In this document: positions 7,513 to 13,959 of the stretch, piece by piece
Numbering within the stretch: position 1 is the stretch's first letter
Layout: each line of letters opens with the position of its first letter
From: DATCSE01 sp036568605
Lineage (GTDB): Bacteria; Pseudomonadota; Gammaproteobacteria; Burkholderiales; Burkholderiaceae_C
Reading direction: 5' to 3'
NCBI GenBank assembly: GCA_036568605.1
Contig: DATCSE010000151.1
Location: 1-14,628 of the forward strand
Length of the DNA: 14,628 nt
Position numbers and translations under genes: made by a program
Notes under the pieces: model-generated
What the model was told of the DNA's origin: nothing
The model's database searches: none
What the model saw: only the letters and a program-made list of their open reading frames with translations

Positions 7513-7926
7513 TCAGCGGCGCACGATCGCGCGGTCGTGCAGCGCCATGCCGGCGAGCATCGCGGCGACGAAGATCAGCGCTTCGATGCGCCCGCTGCCG
7601 AGCGCGACCAGCGCCGGGCCAGGGCAGAAGCCGGCCAGGCCCCAGCCGATGCCGAACAGCGCGCCGCCGCCGATCAGGCGGGCATCGATGGTGGTGTTGC
7701 TCGGGATGTCGATGGTCTCGCCGGTCCAGGCCTGCCGGCGGCGCTTCGCCGCGGCGAACGCGAAGAGCCCGACCGCGATCGCACCGGCCATCACGAACGC
7801 GAGGCTGGGGTCCCAGGCGCCGGCGATGTCCAGAAAGCCTTGCACCTTGGCCGGATCGACCATGCCGCCGGCGATCAGGCCGAGGCCGAACAGCAGGCCG
7901 CTGACGAGGGCGATGAGGTCGCGCAT
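7513..7926 (-). CDS. YeeE/YedE-family membrane protein, second half-size unit (DUF6691 type)
   Basis: A 137-residue inner-membrane protein with about four hydrophobic segments (roughly 5-22, 42-60, 86-108 and 114-130) and a basic loop KRRRQ. It has the family signature GLAGFCPGPALVALGSG with Cys101; the equivalent cysteine in YeeE/TsuA, which imports thiosulfate, takes part in moving the sulfur compound through the membrane. The protein is about half the length of full YeeE proteins, as is usual where the transporter is split in two genes (PmpA/PmpB-like pairs). It lies 19 bp after the partner gene and 23 bp before the persulfide dioxygenase gene, all on the minus strand, so it most likely imports or exports a sulfane-sulfur compound for that enzyme. 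An AGGAGG site is present about 11 bases before the ATG. Confidence 0.9.
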   Translation of the reverse strand: MRDLIALVSGLLFGLGLIAGGMVDPAKVQGFLDIAGAWDPSLAFVMAGAIAVGLFAFAAAKRRRQAWTGETIDIPSNTTIDARLIGGGALFGIGWGLAGFCPGPALVALGSGRIEALIFVAAMLAGMALHDRAIVRR

Positions 7927-7945
7927 GTTTTCGAGGCCTCCTCGC

Positions 7946-8422
7946 TCAGAACGCGTGGCGCATCACCGTGACGGTGATGACCCCGGCGGCCATGAAGACC
8001 AGCACGTTGACCAGCGAGCGAAGCGACAAGCGCGACAGCCCGCACACGCCGTGCCCGCTGGTGCAGCCGTTGGCCATGCGCACGCCGATGCCGACGAGCA
8101 GGCCGGCCGCGATCAGCATCGCCGGGCCGGCCGCGATGCGGATCGCGGGCCACGGCGCGGACAGCCGCCATGCCCACGGTGCGAGCAGCAGCCCGGCGAT
8201 GAAGAGCAGCGATGCGCGATACGGCGGTGCCAGCAGCCGGCTCAGCGCGGTGCCGGTCGCGCGCCGTGCGAACAGCGCGCGCAACGGCCCGGCGACGATG
8301 CCCGCAATGCCTGCGATGCGGCCGTTGCCGAGCAGGTAGAGCGCTGTCGCGGCGCCTATCGTCAGGCCGCCGACGAGGGCGGGCAGTGGGGTGAAAGTCG
8401 AGGCGATGTGCATGGGCGTCAT
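7946..8422 (-). CDS. YeeE/YedE-family membrane protein, first half-size unit
   Basis: A 158-residue inner-membrane protein with hydrophobic segments at about 13-30, 36-48, 70-85, 98-113 and 136-153. It carries the family motif GVRMANGCTSGHGVCGLSRLS, with Cys120 and Cys127 in the place of the substrate-contacting cysteines of YeeE/YedE sulfur transporters. With the next gene it forms the usual split pair. It is first in the three-gene sulfur operon and is divergent from fic across a 166-bp gap that holds an 18-bp palindrome. An in-frame ATG at 8413 is an alternative start; neither has a recognisable ribosome site. Confidence 0.9.
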   Translation of the reverse strand: MTPMHIASTFTPLPALVGGLTIGAATALYLLGNGRIAGIAGIVAGPLRALFARRATGTALSRLLAPPYRASLLFIAGLLLAPWAWRLSAPWPAIRIAAGPAMLIAAGLLVGIGVRMANGCTSGHGVCGLSRLSLRSLVNVLVFMAAGVITVTVMRHAF

Positions 8423-8536
8423 TGTCGAGCGGTTGCGGCACCGGCTCAGTGAGAAACGTCACTGAGGGCATGCGTCGAATTGGCTGCGCCGCCCGGGGCG
8501 GGGATTCGAAAGAGCGCTTTCAAAGCCTCGCGGCAA

Positions 8537-8554
8537 ATTAAAGCATGCTTTAAT
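8537..8554. promoter_or_regulatory. 18-bp perfect palindrome, candidate operator in the fic / sulfur-operon divergent region
   Basis: ATTAAAGCATGCTTTAAT is an uninterrupted perfect dyad in an AT-rich island, 34 bases before the fic start and about 115 bases before the first YeeE/YedE start. The location and symmetry suggest a dimeric DNA-binding protein. Candidates are the winged-helix tail of the Fic protein itself or a lost/unlinked regulator of the sulfur operon. The palindrome contains TTTAAT, which could be part of a -10 box, so binding might block transcription. The function is inferred, the palindrome is seen directly. Confidence 0.6.
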
Positions 8555-8588
8555 ACCCCGGCTGCCTTTTCAAGGTCACTTTCATACG

Positions 8589-9734
8589 ATGCGCTCCACC
8601 GGCACCACCGTCGCCACCACCACGCTCGGTGAAACGGTGCGTGCTTTTGTGCCGCGCCCGCTGCCGCCGGCACGCCCCGTGCTGTCCCCCGACTCCTACG
8701 AGGTCGGCGTGCGCAGCGCTGAGTTGGCGCTGGCCCGGTTGTCAGGGGTGTCGGGCCTCGTGCCGTCGATCGAGTGGCTGTTGTACAGCGCTGTCCGCAA
8801 GGAAGCGCTGCTCACATCGCAGATCGAAGGCACGCAAGCCACGCTGACCGATTTGTTCGACGACGAGGCCGGCCTCGCGATCGACAACGCCGACGACGTC
8901 GAAGAGGTCAGCAACTACCTGCGCGCCTTTCGTCTGGTGCGCGCGAACCTGCATGCTCCGCATGGCCTGCCGCTCTCGGTGCGACTGCTCTGCGATGCGC
9001 ACCGCCTGTTGTTGGCCGGAGCACGTGGCGCGGGCAAACAGCCGGGTGAGGTGCGTCGCTCGCAGAACTGGATCGGCGGCACGCGGCCTGGCAAGGCGGT
9101 GTTCGTGCCGCCGCCGCCCGAGCGCGTGCCGGTGCTGCTGAGCGATCTGGAGCGGTTCATTCACAAGTCCGAGACCAAGCTTCCGCCGCTGGTGCGGGTG
9201 GCCCTGGTGCACGCGCAGTTCGAGACCATCCATCCATTCCTCGACGGCAACGGCCGCATCGGCCGCTTGCTCATCGCGGCGCTGCTGGAGCAGTGGGGGC
9301 TGCTGCCTGAACCTTTGATGTACCTGAGCGGCTATCTCAAGCAGCATCAGCGCGAGTACTACCGACTGCTCTCGGGCGTACGAACTGAAGGCGACTGGGA
9401 GTCCTGGGTCGCATTCTTCCTTGAAGCCGTGGAAGCCGCGGCAACCGAGGCGGAGCGCGCCATCGTCGCGATCGCCAGCTTGGTGGCAGCCGATCGCCGC
9501 CGCCTGCTGGCCGCTCCGCGGGTCGGCGCCGTGACGCTGCGGCTGTTCGAGTGGTTGCCGGTGATGCCACGTTTCACGATCGAGCAGGTGCGGCAGAAGC
9601 TGGAGACCACCTTCCCTACCGCGACGGCGGCGGTGAAATTGCTCGAGGAGCTGGGTGTCGTGAGCGAGTCGACCGGGCAGAAGAAGAACCGCAGCTTCAG
9701 TTATGGTGCTTACGTGGCGCTGTTGACACGCTGA
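8589..9734 (+). CDS. Fic-family AMP-transferase with N-terminal inhibitory motif and C-terminal winged helix
   Basis: A 381-residue cytoplasmic protein. The Fic active site HPFLDGNGRIGR (215-226) is intact: His215 as base, Asp219 for the metal, the GNG anion hole and Arg226. Such enzymes usually transfer AMP from ATP to Ser, Thr or Tyr of a target protein. Residues TSQIEG (76-81) fit the inhibitory motif (S/T)xxxE(G/N), with Glu80 expected to block the ATP site; as it precedes the Fic core this is a class II (SoFic-like) enzyme that needs no separate antitoxin. Residues 10-100 fit the Fic_N domain. The segment 312-375 (TLRLFEWLPVMPRFTIEQVRQ ... LLEELGVVSE) looks like a winged helix-turn-helix, raising the possibility of DNA binding and self-control. 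It is transcribed alone, opposite to both neighbours. Only a weak AAGGT site precedes ATG 8589. Confidence 0.93.
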   Translation: MRSTGTTVATTTLGETVRAFVPRPLPPARPVLSPDSYEVGVRSAELALARLSGVSGLVPSIEWLLYSAVRKEALLTSQIEGTQATLTDLFDDEAGLAIDNADDVEEVSNYLRAFRLVRANLHAPHGLPLSVRLLCDAHRLLLAGARGAGKQPGEVRRSQNWIGGTRPGKAVFVPPPPERVPVLLSDLERFIHKSETKLPPLVRVALVHAQFETIHPFLDGNGRIGRLLIAALLEQWGLLPEPLMYLSGYLKQHQREYYRLLSGVRTEGDWESWVAFFLEAVEAAATEAERAIVAIASLVAADRRRLLAAPRVGAVTLRLFEWLPVMPRFTIEQVRQKLETTFPTATAAVKLLEELGVVSESTGQKKNRSFSYGAYVALLTR

Positions 9735-9767
9735 GGGTGGTCGGCCGCGAATCGGCGGTTTGTCAGC

Positions 9768-9988
9768 TCAGAGCATTGCGAGCCGCCGCAGCGCCACCGC
9801 ATCGACGATCTCGATCTGCTCGCGGCCGAGTCGCAGCCAGCCGCTCGTGGGGATGCAGGTGTCGCCCGGGTCCACATCGTACAGATGCAGCTCGCGGCCG
9901 TTGGGCACCGCCTTGACGCGTCGGCGCGCAGGCCGTCGAGCAACGGGTAGCGTTCGAGCAGGCTGGTGCGGGTGGCGAAGTCGATCAT
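9768..9988 (-). pseudogene. Remnant of a Crp/Fnr-family transcriptional regulator
   Basis: Reading the minus strand from ATG 9988 gives about 24 residues (MIDFATRTSLLERYPLLDGL...) like the N-terminus of a Crp/Fnr protein. Near 9917-9920 the sense continues in another frame as RVKAVPNGRELHLYDVDPGDTCI, matching the cyclic-nucleotide-type sensor barrel. It then jumps to GWLRLGREQIEIVDAVALRR and the stop TGA at 9768-9770, matching the wing and tail after a Crp helix-turn-helix. Only about 74 codons remain of the usual 220-230; one deletion removed part of the barrel and shifted frame, a second in-frame one removed the rest of the barrel, the dimer helix and the recognition helix. It cannot bind DNA. 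It lies next to fic, on the same strand as the sulfur operon, and may be its lost regulator. Assignment is by pattern memory, but three ordered pieces make it fairly secure. Confidence 0.75.
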
Positions 9989-10017
9989 GGAAGGTGGGTC
10001 GTCGAAGGCCGCGCGAC

Positions 10018-10674
10018 TCAGCCGGGCGGCCCGGCGACCAGCTCGATGCGCTTGCGCAGACGCTCGACGTCGGCCTGCGCGCCGGCGCTCTGCGCGCGCT
10101 GCAGTTGCACGTTCAGCCACGCGAGCAGCGGCCGGCGCCAGCCTTGCGCCGAGGCCGTGGCGATCGCGAGCTCGATCGCGGCCGGGTCGGCGCGGTTCGT
10201 CTCGAAGCGCACGCCGATCGCGACCAGGCGCGCGAGCGGGTCGGCGATCTCCTGCAGCGCGGCGCCGCTGCCCGGGCCCGCGCCGATCTGCTGCGCCGGC
10301 GGCAGCAGCGCGATGTCGGGCGGCGCGACGGCGCGGCCGGCGAGGTAGTCGGCGTAGCGGCGCTCGGCGTCGTCGGCCTGGTCGCGCAGGGCCTCGAAGC
10401 CGCGGCACGGTTCGAAGCTCAGGCTGGCGACGCGCGCCGCGCAGCGCATCAGCTCGATGCGCGCGGCCAGGTCGACGCGGCCGGTGCGCGCGACCTCGCT
10501 GCGCGCGCGCGCGAACTCGAGCGCCTCGATGCGCTCATCGCCGGTCAGGTGCGCGGCGACGGCGCGTTCGATCGCGGTCTTCGAGTTGCTCTGCCAGTCG
10601 GGCGGTGGGGGCGTGCTCGAGCACGCTGCGAGCGTCAATGCCGTCAACACCACGGCCATCCTCGCTCTGCTCAT
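10018..10674 (-). CDS. Lipoprotein of an MCE lipid-transport operon, family not recognised
   Basis: A 218-residue protein with a lipoprotein signal peptide: MSRARMAVVLTALTLAAC, with the lipobox LAAC and lipidated Cys18, then SSTPPPPDW. The mature part is helical and Ala/Arg-rich, with SNSKTAIERAVAAHLTGDERIEALEFARARSEVARTGR and later WRRPLLAWLNVQLQRAQSAG. It lacks the features I know of PqiC/YrbC-type transport lipoproteins, so I give no family name. ATG 10674 overlaps the TGA of the upstream MCE gene by 4 bases (ATGA), which points to translational coupling and decides this start over an in-frame ATG at 10713. Its place in the operon suggests an outer-membrane or periplasmic partner of the MCE protein; this is inferred. 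Confidence 0.85.
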   Translation of the reverse strand: MSRARMAVVLTALTLAACSSTPPPPDWQSNSKTAIERAVAAHLTGDERIEALEFARARSEVARTGRVDLAARIELMRCAARVASLSFEPCRGFEALRDQADDAERRYADYLAGRAVAPPDIALLPPAQQIGAGPGSGAALQEIADPLARLVAIGVRFETNRADPAAIELAIATASAQGWRRPLLAWLNVQLQRAQSAGAQADVERLRKRIELVAGPPG

Positions 10675-11675
10675 GGCAGCTTGACCTCGCTGCTCTCGCG
10701 CGCGAACGGCCATTTGCGGTTGACCTCGAGGATCAGCGCGTCGACGTTGCGCAGGCTGGCCTCGACCTGCGCGCGCAGCGTGCCGAGGTCGGCGGTCGCG
10801 GTCTTCGCGTTGCCGCTGATGGTCTTCGCATCGTCGAGGATCGTGTCGGCCTTCTTCAGGCTCGTGCGCGCGTCGCCGAGCAGCGCGTTCAGTTGCTGCA
10901 CGCTTGCGTTCGCGTGCGGCATCACGCCGTCCTTGCCGAAGACCTGCGCGTCGGCCTTCGCGGCCAGGCCGTCGAGGCGGGCGAGCAGCGCGTTGGTGCG
11001 CTCCAAGGTCGCGATCAGCTTCTTCGCTTCGGCCTCGCTGCCCAGCAGCAGGCCCAAGGCGCCGCCCGGGCCTTTGAGGCGGTCGGTGGCCGATTGCACG
11101 TTGCCCAGGCTGCCGCTGAGCGCGGAGTCGGATCCGGTCAGCGCGGTCAGGTTGCTCAGCAGCTCGCGCGCCGAGGCCATCAGCTTCGGGATCTCGGCGG
11201 CGGTGTCGCCGCGCAGCACCGGGCGCACCGCGCCGTCGGGCAACGGCGGGTCGGTCAGCACGCCGCTGTACGCGCGGATGTTGGTGTTGCCGACGACACC
11301 GCGCACCAGCGTGAAGATGCTCGATTCGCGCAGCCAGTGAGCGTCCTTCAGCGGGACGTCGATGACGATGCGCGCGTTGCCGTCGGGCGCGAGCTCGATG
11401 CGCTTGACGCGGCCGATCGGGAAGCCGGCGAAGGTCAGGTCCATGCCGACGCCCACGCCTTCGGAATCGTCGCTGACCAGCACCAGCGTCTGCGTGCTCT
11501 CGAACGCGCCGCGCGCATAGGCGAGATAGCCGACCGCGCCCAGCACCATCAGCAGCAGCGCGAGCAGCAGCAGCGAGGCCTTGGCTTCGACGTGCTGGAC
11601 CGAGAAGGCCGAGTCGGCATCCGGAGCTGGCGGCGGCGATGGTGACGCCGGGGCGGCGGGGGGTGTGTCGTCCAT
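10671..11675 (-). CDS. MCE-domain (MlaD-type) lipid-transport protein
   Basis: A 334-residue inner-membrane-anchored periplasmic protein. After a Pro/Ala-rich cytoplasmic tail of about 30 residues comes one membrane helix (about 35-53, KASLLLLALLLMVLGAVGYL). Residues about 60-150 form the MCE domain, with EGVGVGMDLTFAGFPIGRVKRI and VRGVVGNTNIRAY as markers. The rest (160-320) is a long helical, probably coiled-coil segment with repeated Leu/Asp patterns, as in MCE proteins that form a channel between the membranes. MlaD-type proteins work as hexamers bound to an MlaE permease and an MlaF ATPase to move phospholipids or other lipids. It starts 16 bp after the permease stop and overlaps the lipoprotein gene by 4 bases. 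No obvious ribosome site was seen at ATG 11675. Confidence 0.9.
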   Translation of the reverse strand: MDDTPPAAPASPSPPPAPDADSAFSVQHVEAKASLLLLALLLMVLGAVGYLAYARGAFESTQTLVLVSDDSEGVGVGMDLTFAGFPIGRVKRIELAPDGNARIVIDVPLKDAHWLRESSIFTLVRGVVGNTNIRAYSGVLTDPPLPDGAVRPVLRGDTAAEIPKLMASARELLSNLTALTGSDSALSGSLGNVQSATDRLKGPGGALGLLLGSEAEAKKLIATLERTNALLARLDGLAAKADAQVFGKDGVMPHANASVQQLNALLGDARTSLKKADTILDDAKTISGNAKTATADLGTLRAQVEASLRNVDALILEVNRKWPFARESSEVKLP

Positions 11676-11691
11676 GGCGGGATCGTCGTCG

Positions 11692-12507
11692 TCAGGTGTA
11701 GTTGCCCACGAGTGCGCCGATCTCGATCAGCAGGATCGCGAGGAACATGCGCATCAGGCTGTCGAGCGCCGCGCTGGTGCGCGTGACGTCGGGCTGCGGA
11801 CCGCGCAGCAGCGCGCCCACCGGGATCAGCGAGACCGCGAACGCGAACAGCAGCGTCTTCACTGCGAGGATCAGCATTACGCCAGGGTCGAAGATCTGCC
11901 CGATCGCCCGCGTGAAGCCGGGGAATGCGCCGGCGGTCAGCCCGTACAGCGAGATGTACGCGATCACCAGCGCGATCAGGCAGCTCAGCGCGGCGAGCAG
12001 CGCGACCGTGACGATGCCGGCGACGACGCGCGGCATCAGCTCATGGCGTACCGGGTCGATGCCGCGCGACTGCAGCCGCGCGAGGGTGCCGCGTGCGTGC
12101 ATGCGCGACAGCTCGGCGCCGCTGGGCACGGTGACGCGCAGCGCGACGAACAGCGCGGCGGTCAGCGGGATCAGCTCCAGCACCAGCACGCGCACGACCA
12201 TCTCGAGCGCGTACTGGGTCAGGCCGTAGCTCGCCGCGGTGACGATCACGATGCGGATCAGCACCACGCTGACCAGCGCCGACAGCACCGCGAACCACGC
12301 GATCACCGGCGCCGCGCCGGCGACGATGTGGAACGCGAGCGCGCGCCGGTTGCCGCGCTGGTAGGTCGACGGCGACATCGCGAGCACCAGCACCAGCGCG
12401 CCGACCTGCACGACCTGCCACCAGCTCGTCGACCAGCGCACGCCGGCCTGCACGCCGTAGCGGCCGGCGGCGCCGAGGGCATCCTGCAGGGCGGCCATGG
12501 GGGTCAT
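11692..12507 (-). CDS. MlaE-type ABC permease
   Basis: A 271-residue inner-membrane protein of the MlaE/YrbE permease family. It has an amphipathic N-terminus and about five membrane segments (roughly 32-45, 60-82, 100-124, 162-186 and 212-232, with a further hydrophobic tail at 252-268). The cytoplasmic loop SGAELSRMHARGTLARLQ...GIDPVRHELMPRVVAG (129-164) is the family's hallmark and contacts the ATPase. MlaE dimers form the membrane core of lipid importers or exporters that work with MCE proteins. It is the first gene of the minus-strand operon permease-MCE-lipoprotein. An ATPase gene (MlaF type), normally beside it, is absent from this window. A second in-frame ATG at 12498 is possible; neither start has a clear ribosome site. 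Confidence 0.92.
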   Translation of the reverse strand: MTPMAALQDALGAAGRYGVQAGVRWSTSWWQVVQVGALVLVLAMSPSTYQRGNRRALAFHIVAGAAPVIAWFAVLSALVSVVLIRIVIVTAASYGLTQYALEMVVRVLVLELIPLTAALFVALRVTVPSGAELSRMHARGTLARLQSRGIDPVRHELMPRVVAGIVTVALLAALSCLIALVIAYISLYGLTAGAFPGFTRAIGQIFDPGVMLILAVKTLLFAFAVSLIPVGALLRGPQPDVTRTSAALDSLMRMFLAILLIEIGALVGNYT

Positions 12508-12534
12508 GGGGGTGGATCATATGCAGAGTGATCC

Positions 12535-12847
12535 CGGTTCGCCCTGGGCCCGTCGAAGGGTGGCCACCGTTCGCGCTGAGGTATCGAAGCGCGCGCACCA
12601 CCGTTCGCACTGAGCCTGTCGAAGTGCCCGTGGGCTGCAGCGCTTCGACAGGCTCAGCGCGAACGGGATGGGGGTGCGAGGGTGTGGCCGCAGCGCTTCG
12701 ATACCTCAGCGCGAACGGAGACGAAAGCCGGTCTTGCGCGTCAACTTCCGTTCGCGCTGAGGTATCGAAGCGCGCGCACCGCCGTTCGCACTGAGCCTGT
12801 CGAAGTGCCCGTGGGCTACAGCGCTTCGACAGGCTCAGCGCGAGCGG
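12535..12847. repeat. Cluster of eight copies of the 24-bp repeat in nested inverted pairs
   Basis: The 348-bp gap between the permease start (12507) and the DedA-rhodanese stop (12856) holds no gene. It contains copies at 12535-12558 (degenerate), 12567-12589, 12601-12624, 12643-12666 (inverted), 12696-12718 (inverted), 12748-12770, 12782-12805 and 12824-12847 (inverted). Two sub-types alternate: one with GAGCCTGTCGAAG and one, a base shorter, with GAGGTATCGAAG. Inverted partners of the same sub-type face each other (12601/12643, 12696/12748, 12782/12824), so three stems can form. The type is the same as in the cluster at 6229-6379. Confidence 0.9.
12567..12666. repeat. 100-bp module, first copy of a direct duplication (second copy 12748-12847)
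   Basis: The 100 bases from 12567 and the 100 bases from 12748 differ at three positions only, in direct orientation and 181 bp apart. Each module has one GAGGTATCGAAG-type copy, then a hairpin of two GAGCCTGTCGAAG-type copies around the loop TGCCCGTGGGCTRCAGCG. A single inverted GAGGTATCGAAG-type copy (12696-12718) lies between the modules. Confidence 0.9.
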
Positions 12848-12855
12848 CCAGCGCG

Positions 12856-13836
12856 TCACGCCGACGCCAGCGGCGCCGACTTGGCCGGCTCCTCGATCAC
12901 TTCCGGATGCTCGTCGAACGCATGCCCCGCGGCGAGCCACGCATCCAGCCCACCGGCCAAGGGCCGCACGCGCAGAAAGCCGTGCGAGGCCAGCACCTGC
13001 GCCGCCACCGCTGCCGTCGCCTCGTTCGGGCAGTTGCAGTACAGCACGATCTCGCGGTCCTGCGGCAGCTCGCCATAGCGGCTCTTCACGGCCCCCAGCT
13101 CCCAGCCCAGCGCACCGGGGATGCGCCGCGCATCGAGGGAGCGGCCGAGATCGGAGCGCACGTCGATCACGACCGGCTGCGTGCCGCCGTCCATCAGCTC
13201 GCGCAGCTCGGGCACGCTGATGCGCGCCATGCCCACTGCGCGCAGGAACGCTCGCCGCCGCAGGTAGCGGTACAGCAGATAGGCCCCGAACGCGAAGGTC
13301 AACGCCCCGAGCGCGTAGATCCCCAGCGTCGACATCAGCATCAGCACGTCGCGGATCTGCCCGCTGAAGGCCGCGCCCACGCCCAGCAGCGCGCCGGCCC
13401 AGATCAGCGCGGCCAGGCCTTCGTAGCCGATGAAGGCGGGCACCGACATGCCCAGCGCGCCGACCATCGGCGGCGCGACGACCGAGACGCCCGGCACGAA
13501 CTTCGCCGCGAGCAGCGAGCTGCCGCCCCAGCGGCCGATGAAGGCCTCGCTCTGGCGGACGCACGAATCGGGCGACATCGAGATGCGGCACAGCAACTTC
13601 AGCACCTGGTAGCCGTAGCGTCGGCCGGCCCAGAACCAGAGCCCGTCGCCGAGCAGGTTCCCGATGATTGCGGCGGCCAGCAGCTCGACCAGCGAGGCCT
13701 GCGCGAGCATCGCGGCGGCCCCGGCCACCGCGACCACCGGCGCCGCCGGCACCGGCGCACCGATGCGTGCGGCCAGCGTCGCGGCGAACACCAGCAACGT
13801 GCCATGGCGAAAGACAAGGTCGATCAGGTCGGGCAT
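12856..13836 (-). CDS. DedA/VTT-domain membrane protein fused to a rhodanese domain
   Basis: A 326-residue inner-membrane protein. Residues 1-200 are a DedA (VTT) domain with hydrophobic segments at about 14-32, 35-60, 107-130, 137-158 and 168-192; KFVPGVSVVAPPMVGALGM is the re-entrant loop signature, and AGRRYGYQVLK is typical of the family. DedA proteins are thought to flip lipids or work as proton-coupled transporters in envelope upkeep. Residues about 205-305 are a rhodanese domain (PVVIDVRSDLGRS, RIPGALGWEL, VLYCNCPNEATAA, LAGGLDAWLAAG). Cys267 in YCNCPNEA is the expected persulfide-forming residue and Cys269 lies next to it. Such fusions are found in several proteobacteria; the joint function is unknown. 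The start ATG 13836 has no clear ribosome site, but the frame upstream is Arg/Gln-rich and not membrane-like. It is divergent from an MFS transporter gene. Confidence 0.9.
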   Translation of the reverse strand: MPDLIDLVFRHGTLLVFAATLAARIGAPVPAAPVVAVAGAAAMLAQASLVELLAAAIIGNLLGDGLWFWAGRRYGYQVLKLLCRISMSPDSCVRQSEAFIGRWGGSSLLAAKFVPGVSVVAPPMVGALGMSVPAFIGYEGLAALIWAGALLGVGAAFSGQIRDVLMLMSTLGIYALGALTFAFGAYLLYRYLRRRAFLRAVGMARISVPELRELMDGGTQPVVIDVRSDLGRSLDARRIPGALGWELGAVKSRYGELPQDREIVLYCNCPNEATAAVAAQVLASHGFLRVRPLAGGLDAWLAAGHAFDEHPEVIEEPAKSAPLASA

Positions 13837-13902
13837 AGGGGTTTGGCTCGCACGTGATGATAGGGTGCTGTTCAAGGCCTTGGGGGAAGTGTTCCCTCTT
13901 CT

Positions 13903-13950
13903 GTGCCTTTCTCTCTGCCTTCCGCCCTGCCTTTTGCTCTGCCTTTCGAC
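13903..13950. repeat. Four imperfect 12-bp pyrimidine-rich tandem repeats
   Basis: GTGCCTTTCTCT, CTGCCTTCCGCC, CTGCCTTTTGCT and CTGCCTTTCGAC follow each other without gaps in the divergent region between the DedA-rhodanese and MFS genes, ending 9 bases before the MFS start. The top strand is almost all C and T and has no purine-rich ribosome site for the MFS gene. Confidence 0.75.
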
Positions 13951-13959
13951 CGACCTCCC

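Noticed and set aside
6575..8452. Open frame of 625 codons on the plus strand opposite the sulfur operon
   Set aside because: It is the antisense of three well-recognised genes and has no domain pattern of its own.
8446..8673. A 75-codon minus-strand open frame over the fic upstream region
   Set aside because: No ribosome site, no recognisable domain, and it overlaps the fic start and the palindrome.
8589..9734. Fic as the toxin of a two-gene toxin-antitoxin pair
   Set aside because: The inhibitory motif is within the same protein (TSQIEG), and no small antitoxin gene lies next to it.
9760..11645. Long plus-strand open frames opposite the lipoprotein and MCE genes
   Set aside because: Their content is Arg/Ser/Ala-rich antisense sequence; the minus-strand genes have a lipobox, an MCE domain and a 4-base stop/start overlap.
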